Shown here piece by piece: positions 11,190-22,251 of a stretch of DNA of 64,000 nt. The stretch comes from Punica granatum. Lineage: Eukaryota; Streptophyta; Magnoliopsida; Myrtales; Lythraceae. How positions within the stretch are numbered: position 1 is the first letter of the stretch; every line of letters begins with the position of its first letter. The position numbers and the translations under genes are program-made. The notes below the pieces were generated by a model. It saw nothing but the letters and a program-made list of their open reading frames with translations. It was not told where the DNA came from and did not search any database. The stretch spans positions 11,036,001-11,100,000 of the forward strand of contig NC_045129.1 in assembly GCF_007655135.1 (NCBI RefSeq), given 5' to 3'.

Positions 11190-11835
11190 CGCTCGCACGA
11201 CGCCTACCAGGCTAGTTCGATCCCCTACACTTTTGCGTTAAAATTGCGAGCATAGTTTGCTCTTTCATCGTTCTCTTTTCCCATTGCAGGAAATAACCGA
11301 CAAGAAGGCAACCTGAATCCAAAACGGCCACAATCGAGACAGGAAACACTTCTCTGCTACCTCCTTGGACTCCAAACACTCAAGACCGATCCCTCCATGA
11401 AAGATCACAAGCGACAGCTCCAACTCACCCCGCATGTCCGGCGAGTCGTGCAAACCTTCGCGGAGAGCATCACCGCATGATCATATGCACATCTCTCCGC
11501 AAGATCTTGCGCATCTACTAGCGACTAAGCGCGCCTCACACATGTCCATGCACGTTCACACCAACTCATACACGCATGCTTAACATATCAATGCATGTCT
11601 CTTGGTGTGCTCGCACGACACCTACCAGGCCCGTTCGCTTCCCTACACTCGTGCATTGAAATCTTGATCAGTTTATGCTCTTTCATTGTTTTCTTTTCCC
11701 ATTGCAGGAAATTCTCAACAAGAAGACAGCCTGAATACTGGGCGACCGCAATTGAGACAACAAACGTCTCTCATCCAGCTCCTTGGGATTTCAACACTAA
11801 GTCCCCATCCTTGCTTCACAAAGCAAGACCGCAAG
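11190..11835. repeat. Diverged tandem duplication inside the element (about 420-bp spacing)
   Basis: 11190-11420 and 11600-11835 align: GCTCGCACGACRCCTACCAGGC, then a TTTGCTCTTTCAT / TATGCTCTTTCAT pyrimidine stretch, then TTCTCTTTTCCCATTGCAGGAAAT / TTTTCTTTTCCCATTGCAGGAAAT (shortened), then AACAAGAAG-like sequence. A weaker third piece with AAAGATCACAAGC appears near 12285. Each copy carries a textbook polypyrimidine-CAG acceptor. Confidence 0.65.
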
Positions 11836-11919
11836 AAAAATCAGAGTCACCGCTTTGCAGTGCCCTGCACTGTTCCTCAGCATTGACCTTTACTTTTGCA
11901 TCTCTTGCACTTTCCTATC

Positions 11920-12200
11920 AATCCCGCATTTATCGCATCGGGTTCCGGGCCTGCATCGGGCTCCAGCCCCGCATTTACTGCATTAGGCTTCGGCCCCGCA
12001 TCGAGCTCTGGCCCTGCATCGGGCTCCAGCCTTGCATTTACTTTTGGGTTTCGGCCCTCATCAGGCTCCGGCCCCACTTTTGGGCTTTGACACCACTTTG
12101 GGTTTCGGCCCCTCGTCGGGCCTCGGTCCCGCATTTGCTGCTTTTGGGCTCCGGCCCCGCATTTACTACTTTCAGGTTTTGACACCTCGCGTTTACTGTT
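11920..12200. repeat. GGGC-TTCG-GCCC hairpin-motif cluster
   Basis: About ten imperfect copies of a short unit made of a GCATTTACTGC-type spacer and GGGCTCCGGCCC / GGCTTCGGCCCC-type inverted motifs. The spacer resembles that of the 15.2-17.2 kb array, suggesting common descent of the two clusters. Confidence 0.6.
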
Positions 12201-15142
12201 TTCAGGCTCATCTGAAATCCAAAATCGACTTGGATTCAAATTCATCCAAGCGATACTCCGAGGAGCAAGTCTAATCCTTCAACCGCAAAAGATCACAAGC
12301 AACATCTCCGACGAACAGAGCATGGCCTTGCCCACCCGCCGCGAAAGTCACTAGCACGGTCACATCTCCGATCGGAGAATGAATCCTGCCCACCATCCAC
12401 TATGGCCATCAACTAGCCACTGGGGCAACATGCACCTTTCCCTAAACTCTCTTTTACATTTATGTGCATTCCCAAACAAGCTCCCGACATGAACGAGCCC
12501 TTCACGGGCGCACTAGGATAGCCCTGAAGATGCCCTGTTGGTTCTGTCGGAATTGTTCGATTCGTCCGTCCTCATGGGATCCAGCTTCTCGAGCCTTCCC
12601 TAGGACGGCTGCGCATGCCAACCAGCAATTGGGGAAAGTACACCTATGTGGCCCCTAGCAACGGTCTGCCCACTCTGGGGTGGCGATGACTAGATCTCGA
12701 AATTGAGTGTCCCCCACGCGCGGCACCCCATGGGTCGCGCGCTGGATGAGGGAACTTTCCATGGGTCCACCTTACATTTCTTACCACATACTTCACCGTA
12801 TAATCACCTAATACATCATCTTCTTTGTCATCCTTCACAGGGGCACGCCGGCTACAGGCGAAGAGCGATACACGGGTTCGCACTTCCACGAGAACTCTTA
12901 TCAGGTCTCTCTCCCTATACTTTGACAAGAAAGAGGCTTGATGTGGAAGTACCCCCTTTTAACGAAGCCTAAGACAAAAACGACTAAGTGAGTCACATGC
13001 TGTCAACCCAACCATCTCAGTCGATAGCAAGTATGGCCCTTGAAGCAAAGCACGTACGCCGACTTCAAGAGCACCTATCCTCCTAGGGGCATCCTCCACG
13101 GTCAGGAACGGCATCCGCGTTCAACACCCATGCCGGGGCAACCTCGGTCACCTGCATCCCTGGGAAAATCTTATTCTTCTTCTTAGACGATAGGGGAAAT
13201 CATTTGTAAAGTTTGCAAGGACGAGCAACGCGAAGTTCGGCTTCCGAATATCCTGAAGCCAAATCTCCATGAAAGGCCGACCTTCACAAAATGGGGCAAG
13301 GCACACTAAAGCAACCACGCAATGCAAAGTCGAGGAGTTTTCAAGAAATACACGGGGCACAAAATAAACCCAGCTGCAAGGAAAAAAGACACAGAGCGAA
13401 AAGAAGCGGGAAAAACCCGCCAATGAAGAGAGAGAGAAAAGACGCGGGAAAAACCCGTCAATGAACAAAACAAGGTACCGTCGAGATATAAAACTCCGGC
13501 ACCGCCAATTCAAAGAAGAATCAACAAACCCTGACAAAAAGGGGAAGCAGCAAACGCAACTCCTCGACGGAGACAGAACACAACGCACTCGGAGGTCGAA
13601 TTATTCGAACCCTTCGCCCTTGCAAACTCGAGAGAGAAAAGAATCGAGCCTGCTAGGTCGAAAACCCCTCGGGGCGATCTAGGCAAAAGTTAGGGCAAAA
13701 GAGAGGCACGACTGAAAATCCCGAGGCGGGCAGTCTTGGCAAAAGGAGAGTTCATCCCCTTTAGGTTGAGAGGTACGGCCCCGAGGTGGGTGACCGTAGC
13801 AAAAGGAGAGTAAAACGAGAGATAAACAAAATAGTCACCTTGGGCCTTCGCACACTGCGCGGACCAGGGCTCCCCAAGGGAAATGGCCAGGTTATCTACT
13901 CCAACACGATCCCCGATCGGCTATCCTACCGAACTCAACCATCCAAGGCGGATTCTTCTTCAAGCAAAGCGGGCGACCAAGCACGCAATCCAAACAGTTC
14001 AAGACAGCCAACACTAACCGAAAGACGGAAGAGAAGGGGGTACATCTCACGGCAAGCGTGAACTCGTGTATCCTTTTAGCCTGGGGCAACGCGTTCCCCC
14101 CAAGCTTTCTCTTTTCTGTTTGTCTTTGCTTTACTCCAGAATGGGTCACAGCCACCCTTCAACAGGCTACCACAAAGCCGAAATCTCAGACATTCCTTTC
14201 TGAGGTCTAGTCATAGTATTCTGGAAATGGTCAGACCGAGCCTGATCAAATCTAGGCAAAAAAATCCCCACGCGGGTCACAAGCGCAGCCGCCCTTCGAG
14301 ATCTTGACGAGAAGGGTCCTAAGTTCACAGGCGCGTCGAACAACCGATAGAGCCGCTTGGGCACCTTTGAGAACGTCTCGATATGCCCATGTAAGGCCAA
14401 CAGGAGCCCCGGAGGCCTCGCATCGGGGCCTCAGAAAGCTGGACCCCCATTTGCATCCCCAAAGCAAAAACTCTTCACGAGTCGCCCAGGTGACCCGAAA
14501 CCGAAGAGCATGCGTCGCGAACACATCCTTTTACCTGTGCTTGTAAATTGCTAGTGATTCCATGACTTACTAATGATGCCAGGATCACAGGTACAACAAG
14601 CGCAAGAACTACGGCAGACTCTGATCCCCTGTCCAAGAGGGTACGTAGGCGCTCTCAGAGCTCGAGTCCCGCATCGCTAGACGTCGATCCCTAGCAAATG
14701 AACAACCGCCCAGCCAGTAACGAGCAACCGCCTCGCAAGCAAAGTCCCAGTGGCGAGACCGGGGCATTCCCAACAAGCAATCGCTTCAGCGGCGAGACCA
14801 GCTGCCAGCAAGAACAACAAACAATCGATCTAACAGCATGGTCGGCTTCCAGCAGATCAAACACACTGCCGTCCCAGGGGCAAAGCACCGACGAAGCAAC
14901 TTCATTGCGGTAACAACGTCAGTCGACAGCAGCACCGCCTCTCAATGATAACATTCACAAGCTACTGGGGCATCCTCGATACGCATGGAACCACAAGGGA
15001 CATCTCCTCCTTAACGGACTCACGATTGCCTCACACGGCCGGTCACAATCTCAAATCGAGTAGATGGTCCTCTGTGGTCACCTGATGTCATTCCCTTGCG
15101 ACTTTCCCACCACGTAACAGTCGGCATCCCGCGTCGCCACAC
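12201..15142. other. Interior of the large LTR element, unique part
   Basis: No recognisable coding domain. It contains a direct near-repeat of GCGGGAAAAACCCG at about 13409 and 13444, and several purine-rich stretches (13380-13720). The short frames overlap on both strands and are unlikely to be genes. Confidence 0.55.
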
Positions 15143-15237
15143 ATGACTACAGTTCAACGTCAAGCGCTATCGTCTAACATGGACTCCTGCCTCCATATGC
15201 TCTATCCCCTTCCTACCAAGTTTGCATTTACTTTTTT

Positions 15238-17215
15238 ACCGCTTTTCGGACTTCGCGTCCAGGACTTCGTGTCCACATTTATTACTCTTCGGACTTCACG
15301 TCCACATTTACTGCTTTTCGGACTTCGCGTCCAGGACTTCGTGTCCATCTTTATCGCTTTTCGGACTTCGCGTCCAGGACTTCGTGTCCATCTTTATCGC
15401 TTTTCGGACTTCGCGTCCAGGACTTCGTGTCCACATTTATTCCTTTTCGGACTTCGCGTCCAGGACTTCGTGTCCATCTTTATCGCTTTTCGGACTTCGC
15501 GTCCAGGACTTCGTGTCCACATTTACTGCTTTTCGGACTTCGCGTCCAGGACTTCGTGTCCATCTTTATCGCTTTTCGGACTTCGCGTCCAGGACTTCGT
15601 GTCCATCCTTACTGCTTTTCGGACTTCGCGTCCAGGACTTCGTGTCCACCTTTATCGCTTTTCGGACTTCGCGTCCAGGACTTCGTGTCCATCTTTACCG
15701 CTTTTCGGACTTCGCGTCCAGGACTTCGTGTCCATCTTTATCGCTTTTCGGACTTCGCGTCCAGGACTTCGTGTCCATCTTTACTGCTTTTCGGACTTCG
15801 CGTCCGGGACTTCGTGTCCATCTTTATCGCTTTTCGGACTTCGCGTCCGGGACTTCGTGTCCATCTTTATCGCTTTTCAGACTTCGCGTCCCGGACTTCG
15901 TGTCCACATTTACTGCTTTTCGGACTTCGCGTCCAGGACTTCGAGTCCACATTTACTGCTTTTCGGACTTCGGGTCCAGGACTTCGTGTCCATCTTTATC
16001 GCTTTTCGGACTTCGCGTCCAGGACTTCGTGTCCATCCTTACGGCTTTTCGGACTTCGCGTCCAGGACTTCGTGTCCACCTTTATCGCTTTTCGGACTTC
16101 GCGTCCAGGACTTCGTGTCCATCTTTACCGCTTTTCGGACTTCGCGTCCGGGACTTCGTGTCCAGCTTTATCGCTTTTCGGACTTCGCGTCCAGGACTTC
16201 GTGTCCACATTTACTGCTTTTCGGACTTCGCGTCCAGGACTTCGAGTCCACATTTACTGCTTTTCGGACTTCGGGTCCAGGACTTCGTGTCCACCTTTAC
16301 CGCTTTTCGGACTTCGCGTCCAGGACTTCGTGTCCACCTTTACCGCTTTTCGGACTTCGCGTCCAGGACTTCGTGTCCATCTTTATCTTTTTTCGGACTT
16401 CGCGTCCAGGACTTCGTGTCCATCTTGACCACTCTTCGGACTTCGCGTCCACATTTACTGCTTTTCGGACTTCGCGTCCAGGACTTCGGGTCCATCTTTA
16501 CTGCTTTTCGGACTTCGCGTCCAGGACTTCGCGTCCATCTTTATCGCTTTTCGGACTTCGCGTCCAGGACTTCGTGTCCATCTTTATCGCTTTTCGGACT
16601 TCGCGTCCAGGACTTCGTGTCCATCTTTATCGCTTTTCAGACTTCGCGTCTAGGACTTCGTGTCCACATTTACTGCTTTTCGAATTTCGTGTCCTTCTTT
16701 ACCGCTTTTCGGACTCCGCGTCCAGGACTTCTTGTCCATCTTTACTGCTTTTCGGACTTCGTGTCCATCTTTACTGCTTTTCGAACTTCGTGTCCATCTT
16801 TACTGCTTTTCGGACTTCGTGTCCATCTTTACCGCTTTTCGGACTTTGTGTTCAAGACCCTGTTTCCATCTTTACTGCATTTTGGACTTCGCGTCCACAT
16901 CTACTGCATTTTGTACTTCGCGTCCACATCTACTGCATTTTGGACTTCGTGTCCACATTCATTGCATTCCGGACTTCGTATCGTGTCTACTACATTCCGG
17001 ACTTCGGGTCCTCATTTATTGCTTTCCGGACTTCGTGTCCACATTCATTGCATTACGAACTTCGTGTCCGAGTCTACTACATTCCGAACTTCGTGTCTGC
17101 ATTCACTGCATTTTGGACTTCGCGTCCGCATCTATTGCATTTTTGACTTCGTGTCCACATTCATTACGTTTCAGACTTCGTGTCCGCATTTACTACCTTT
17201 GGACTTCGTGTCTTT
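15238..17215. repeat. 43-bp tandem array of paired GGACTTCGNGTCC motifs
   Basis: The regular unit runs TTTTCGGACTTCGCGTCCAG then GACTTCGTGTCCATCTTTAT then CGC (43 bp). Unit starts at 15315, 15358 and 15401 show the exact period, maintained to about 16650. It then decays to half-units (single GGACTTCGTGTCC plus spacer) out to about 17215. Since 43 is not a multiple of 3 and the unit has no stop in any frame, all three forward frames stay open for hundreds of codons and show the same 43-residue pattern (FASRTSCP.., LRVQDFVS.., RTSRPGLR..). The frames at 15143-17146, 15222-17279 and 15427-16428 are therefore by-products. Each unit holds two GGAC-N5-GTCC inverted motifs. Confidence 0.95.
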
Positions 17216-17370
17216 CAAGTATGCGTCTACATTTACTAATTTATGGTTTTTACCACTTTGCTACAGGCCTACATATTAGCACAAACAAGGAGAATGGCCA
17301 GACGATCGCCAGGACCAAACTTGGTGCTTCTCATAGTCTTTGGCTGCATCCTCCATCCGAGCATACAACC

Positions 17371-17384
17371 AAAGAGGGGCAAGC
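17371..17384 (+). other. Polypurine tract of the large LTR element
   Basis: AAAGAGGGGCAAGC lies directly before the TGTCAG start of the 3' LTR. It is the expected plus-strand priming site. Confidence 0.75.
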
Positions 17385-20300
17385 TGTCAGCACCTAATTT
17401 CGGTCCACCGGCTCCAAGGGGGGGCAAAATTATCATTTCCCAATTTATTACCTTTTCTAAAAAAAAAAAAAAAATTATTACTGTTCCGGCCGGCCGGGCA
17501 GCCGCCCACCGGATCCGGAAATTCGGGATCTCCGCGATTTCCTCCCCGAAATCTGCGGAAATCCCGGCAAAATTGGCAATTAAAGGGAGGAGAATCCTCC
17601 TTGTTTTGGGCAGCTCATTTTCGGGATCTTGGGGGAAAGAGGAGAAAAAAAGAAAACGCAACCGCCGAAAAAACTCCACCGTTTTCCGGCGACCGCCACC
17701 CAACCCGATCCAAACTTGACCAAACTTCATATCCCACATGCATTCGACCTCCTGAGTCCATTTCCGATGTTAGTTTTGTGATTTGAAGCTTCCAGCTTGC
17801 CAAAATCGCCCTGTCCAGAGGACATATTCACGGTTTTCCCGGGCTTCCTCGACATTTCCACCACCTCACGACTATGGCAAGTCGTGCCATCATTTCCTAA
17901 GGGTTCCTCATGACCCTCACTCTCCCCCGTGACGAGGTGGTCACGTGCCGAGAGCCGCTCAACCGCGCACCACCGCCATTTCTCTCTTTTCTCCTTTTAC
18001 AGATTTTTCCAGTTTTTACCGGTTTTCTTTGCATCTCTCAGGCAAATAGACATGTCTAATCTTCATGAAACCACTGCAGGCACGATCCTCAGTCAGTTAG
18101 GATTCCAATGCCGCCGACCTTGCCTCAAAATTCCATCGGGAGCCTCCGTGGCGACGTCCGACCCGACTTGTGCCAGTCGGGCCTGTTCCTCTGGTAGTCT
18201 TTTCTGATCCGAACTTTGAAGGGACGCACGGGTCAGTTCGGGTTGAATCTCGCTACGAGCCACCTATCACTGTGCTCCTCAGTCAGTTAGGATTCCAATG
18301 CCGCCGACCTTGCCTCAAAATTCCATCGGGAGCCTCCGTGACGACGTCCGACCCGACTTGTGCCAGTCGGGCCTGTTCCTCTGGTCGTCTTTTCTGATCC
18401 GAACTTTGAAGGGACGCACAGGTCAGCTCGGGTTGAATCTCGCTACGGGCCACCTATCACTGTGCTCCTCAGTCAGTTAGGAGTCCAATGCCGCCGACGT
18501 TGCCTCAAAATTCCATCGGGAGCCTCCGTGGCGACGTCCGACCCGACTTGTGCCAGTCGGGCCTGTCCACCCTTCCAGTCGGGTCTGTTGCTACCATTCG
18601 GGTCTGTGCAAGCCAAAACAGCCCAAACCCGACTCGGCAACGGTCCAGCCCGACTCTTGAAGGCCCTATCCCGCATCTCGGGACTAGCCCATTATTTCTC
18701 TGTTGCAGGTCCGGCCCAGTCCGCCAACTTCGGCCCATCCATCCTTCCGAAGCCCAATCTTCCATTCGGCCCAGTCCATTCCATCGGAGTTCGGCCCAAT
18801 CCAGCTCAGACCGGCCCGATACTGTTCAGACCGGCCCGGTCAAACTCACCCAGCATATCTTTGACTTTTTTTTATTTTTTTTTTTTTTATTTACAGAATC
18901 ACCCCTCAACTTTCCGAACTAGGTAAATTCTCAACTTAGTGGCATGATTAGGGCTCATTTCCTGAATATTATTGTTTGCTTGATATGATGTGCAGTGTAT
19001 GTTCTTGAGTCGCGTGGGTGATCGGATTTTTCCCGAACTCGATTTTACGAACTTTCTGTTTCGTCACATTTCAGTCCATAGGACGTATTTTATTTTTTAA
19101 GATCTGCCCCGAATTTCAAAATCATTTTCAATCAAGCCCCGGTCACTTTATCATTTTTCAATCAGTCCTTGAATTTTCCAGAATTGTTCTAGCATTCCAA
19201 GAAACTTTCCGAGTTATTTCAGTTTAGTCCTCGGGCCTTTTTTTTATCTTTCAGATCAGTCCTGATTTTCAATTTCATTTCAAATAAGTCCTAGGGCATT
19301 TTCAGTAGTTTTTTTTACAAATCAGTCCCCATCTTTTATGATTTGCAAATCAGTCCCCCATCTTTCGGAATTTATAAATCAGTCCCCCATCTTTCGAAAT
19401 TTACAAATCAGTCCCCATATTTTATGATTTACAAATCAGTCCCCCATCTTTTAGAATTTTCAAATCAGTCCCCAAACTCTTAGAATTTGCAAATCAGTCC
19501 CCAAACTTTCGGAATTTCCAAATCGGTCCCCCATCTTTTAAAATCGTTCAATTCAGTCCTCTGGACATTTTCCAAAGATATCCAATCGCTTTTCCTACTT
19601 GGATTCCCCACCGATAACGCACATGCCTCGTTTAAATAATTTTGTTTATGTAATTATGTGTATGCAACATGATAATACGTGCTCTTTGCAACATGTACTT
19701 TTCTGTTATTTGTTGTATTCATCGCGGTTCAAGCCTGAACTCATAGGAAACGATATCACGGGGTCCAACGCCCATGCACATTGAGAGCGCGCAACCCGAG
19801 TGCGGCATCGGGTCTTGCCTCGACTCAACGTCCCAATCTTAGTGATGTCTAAGTGGAAAGACAACTCGGATAGGATGAATGAGTCGTGGTCAGGACATGA
19901 CCCGGGAGCCCGACCTGTCCCACGGCTGTCTCAAGAATCAAACGATTCTTCTGTTATCCGTCGGTCCGGTAGGACCCGACCACCGGCTCCATGAGCCCGC
20001 GTTGCATTATTTTCGATTTCGGTCTTTTCCAAACCATACGGTGAGCATGAGTGAAATAACGGCCGAACACGAACCAACCGGGATTCAGTCATTGTAATTT
20101 ATATTTGAGAGAACAATGTAAGGGTTTTACGATGCATATTTAGTCATGTAATAATCCCGGTCGGAAAGTGGACGGTCGGAGTGTTCCTTCGAATTTACGG
20201 TGTCAAAACGCGTAAGATGAGCGGAACTTAATCATGTGGTAAATAAATAAAAGGGCAAGCCTAGCAAGCTAGAGTACCGAAAGGGCGTGTGGGATATAGG

Positions 20301-20557
20301 CCCACACGTAATAGAACCCCCGAATTCGGAATTTCCAGTTCCGTACAAGACCATTGCCTTAGCATATTAGGTGTACCCCGTACCCCTAGACCCGGGAAAC
20401 TTGCCGGCCCTCGACTCTTGGGTCGTAAAATGGCAAGTGGCGACTCCTTCTCACGTGCGTCCGTCGCGCGTCCCCGGGAAGGTGGACACTCCCAAGCCGC
20501 GTTGCATTTAGGCGCGCGTATTGCGTGCCCCGACGAGACGAAATTCGGGTGCGCACA
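17385..20557 (+). repeat. 3' LTR (3173 bp)
   Basis: Near-identical copy of 6744-9922 with the same TG..CA ends, 190-bp repeats (18089-18566) and CAAATCAGTCCCC array (19319-19547). It is followed at once by the right target duplication. Confidence 0.92.
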
Positions 20558-20562
20558 GTTGG
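20558..20562. repeat. Target site duplication GTTGG (right)
   Basis: Exact copy of 6739-6743. Confidence 0.9.
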
Positions 20563-21240
20563 GATAGCCAAAGTGTTTCGGCAACACTTTCCCTTGTAGT
20601 TGTTGCCCCCTCGATTGTTCTTGCCAACCCCACGACTACTGCGATTGGAAGACTGACGATTGTGAGTTTGGGTTTGAAGGGTAGCAGTAGGGTTTGGATT
20701 CGAATCAGAGACGATTGGAGTAGAATTATATCGTCCAATTGTTCGTTCTTGATGCATCAACTTGGTATAGAGATCATCAAAATTAAGTGGACCTTGAGTG
20801 AGGGACAAGGAGGTGATGAAGCTGGCATACAAGCTTGGAGAACCAGCTAAGACAGTGGAGATGAGGTCCACATCAGAGAGAGGTCGACCTATTTCTTTTA
20901 ACTGATTGGTGTAAGATTTTACGTCAAGCAAGTACTTTTCAACCCTTTGATTAGTGAGCTTGACCTGAAAAAGTTTGGACTTAATTTCAATGGCCCTAGC
21001 ACAAAATCTCTCAAGAAACCTATTGTGAAGGGTTGTCCAAATAACTTTGGCAGTAGGGAGGTCATGTATGGCTTCAAGAAGCTTTTCAGAAATGGTTGCA
21101 AAAAGCCAAGAACGAATGGACTCATCAACACGATACCAACTCAGAAAGGAATGATCAGTGAAAGAGGGAGAGGGCATATTAGGATCAACATGATCGAAGA
21201 GACTATGAAACTTGAGGAAAGTAGAGAAGAGAGACTTCCA
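20563..21240 (-). pseudogene. Copia-type gag (UBN2) remnant
   Basis: The minus strand encodes a plant Copia gag of the UBN2 type. In order: WYRVDESIRSWLFATISE, IWTTLHNRFLERFCARAIE, KLTNQRVEKYLLDVKSYTN, LKEIGRPLSDVDLISTVLAG, LNFDDLYTKLMHQERTI, then a Ser/Asn/Arg/Gly-rich tail. Above the Met at 21177 the frame continues (WKSLFSTFLKFHSLFDHVDPN) up to a TGA near 21232, so the N-terminus is damaged. The C-terminal zinc-knuckle part and all of pol are missing. The frame is cut at 20563 by the large LTR insertion. Confidence 0.85.
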
Positions 21241-21288
21241 GATGAGACTTCAAATAATCTCCTTAATTGGCCGGTCCTCAAGACAGTC

Positions 21289-21300
21289 GCTCTAATACCA
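21289..21300 (-). other. Copia primer binding site
   Basis: On the minus strand TGGTATTAGAGC, one mismatch from TGGTATCAGAGC, the initiator-methionine tRNA site common in plant Copia elements. It lies just upstream of the gag remnant on the same strand, as expected. Confidence 0.75.
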
Positions 21301-21500
21301 TAAAGAATTTCGAATGAGTTGTAAAGCTCGATTCCTCATTACCGTAATGGAGGAATATATACAAATCCATGAGCTTACCTGTAGGGCAAATCTCGGTAAA
21401 AATGGAACTAATTAATTCTAGCCTAATAATATACAAGAATAGGCTAATGTACAAAGGAAAGAAGATCCCATGAAATCCGCCCGAGATATGTTCCGAGATT
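21301..21500 (-). repeat. Copia 5' LTR remnant
   Basis: Sequence upstream of the primer site on the minus strand, where a 5' LTR must lie. The outer end is uncertain (about 21500, next to a MITE-like repeat). It contains a TTGTATATATTCC TATA-like stretch. There is no similarity to the LTR-like DNA at 6318-6456. Confidence 0.45.
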
Positions 21501-21504
21501 ACTA

Positions 21505-21780
21505 TATGTTTAGTTTTAGAGTTGAGTTGAGTTTTGATTTTAATTGGGTTGTAATGATTGTTTTATTGAATTATGAGAAAAAATATGAAAAAGTAATGAA
21601 TAATTGAGAGAATTTAGTATTAAAAATTGAATTGAGTATAATGGAGGTGTATGTGGATTTATGTATGGGCCTTACCTTTTTTACTTTGAAGATTTTATTT
21701 TTGTTGTGTAGTGAGTAGAGTTAAAGTTAGAGTTAAAATTTTAAAATTTGATTGCGAAATCAAATGGAGTAAATCCTGTA
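21505..21780. mobile_element. MITE-like repeat, copy 1
   Basis: Shares with 43141-43395 the ordered blocks TTTTAATT(G/A)G, ATGAATTATGA-like A-rich tracts, GTAATGAATAATTGAGAGAAT, TTAAAAATTGAATT and GTGTAGTGAGTAGAGTTAAA. Ends are AGAGTTGAGTTGAGTTTTGATTT and an imperfect inverted counterpart (AAAATTTGATTGCGAAATCA, shortened). No coding capacity. Confidence 0.6.
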
Positions 21781-21930
21781 ATAAGGAGAGAGCGGTATTT
21801 CTTCATTGCTGGTCGATGTTTTGATGAAGATCCTGCTCATGCTTCTGGTTGAGAAATGAGACCTACATACAGCCGAAGGCTGTGTGCCGGCTCTAGCGCG
21901 AATTTATTACGAGTAAATATTTTATGGGAA
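21781..21930. other. Short unannotated stretch
   Basis: AT-rich DNA between the MITE-like and SINE-like repeats; nothing recognisable. Confidence 0.4.
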
Positions 21931-22090
21931 ATGGTTCAAGCGATTCGGCGCTTGTTTCCCTTAAACAATGTCTCGAGTTCGAGTTTTATAAATAGAAAAA
22001 ATCTACGGAGGGAGAGCTTTATCTCTTAGTGGCCGATCCAATTAGTTGGGGCTCAATTAGGTTTTCAAATATCAGAATTCACATCGAAAA
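21931..22090 (+). mobile_element. SINE-like repeat family A, copy 1
   Basis: tRNA-like head (ATGGTTCAAGCGATTCGGCG; GTCTCGAGTTCGAGTTTTAT resembles a B box). The body is GGGAGAG.TTTATCTCTTAGTGG..GATC and the tail AATATCAGAATTCACAT. Related copies are at 34252-34428 (+), 51610-51757 (-) and 53334-53503 (-). Confidence 0.6.
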
Positions 22091-22251
22091 AAGATATTTT
22101 ATGGGAGAAGGTAGAAGAAGCCTCCACCTATGATTTAGACTTCGAAGGTTGCTTCCATCAACCCCAATGCCTGATCCATGGTGACAAGGATCCCGACTCT
22201 TTCTGTAGAACCGAATTTTACCCCCTTGTCTATCATGATGAGTTACTTCTC

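Larger units (their letters stand above)
6744..20557 (+). mobile_element. Young, non-autonomous large-LTR retrotransposon (LARD / Tat-Ogre-like)
   Basis: A complete 13,814-bp element: two TG..CA LTRs of 3179 and 3173 bp, a primer binding site just inside the 5' LTR, a purine tract just before the 3' LTR, and an exact 5-bp target duplication. The 7.46-kb interior has no gag, protease, reverse transcriptase, RNase H or integrase in any frame, so it must be mobilised by proteins supplied in trans. Very long LTRs and a TGGCGACTCC.. primer site are features I associate with the Tat/Ogre branch of Ty3/Gypsy. That assignment is inference. Only three substitutions and a few run-length differences were seen between the LTRs. 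The large open frames at 15143-17397 come from a 43-bp repeat array and are not genes. Confidence 0.9.

Noticed and set aside
11877..12274. Pro/Ser/Gly-rich protein frames
   Set aside because: They arise from the short hairpin-motif repeats and appear on both strands.
15238..17215. CRISPR array
   Set aside because: Units are contiguous with no unique spacers, and the context is a plant retrotransposon.
15143..17397. Three large overlapping open frames (667, 685 and 333 codons, plus 245) as a repetitive protein gene
   Set aside because: They are the three frames of a 43-bp non-coding repeat without stops, inside a retrotransposon with no other coding function.
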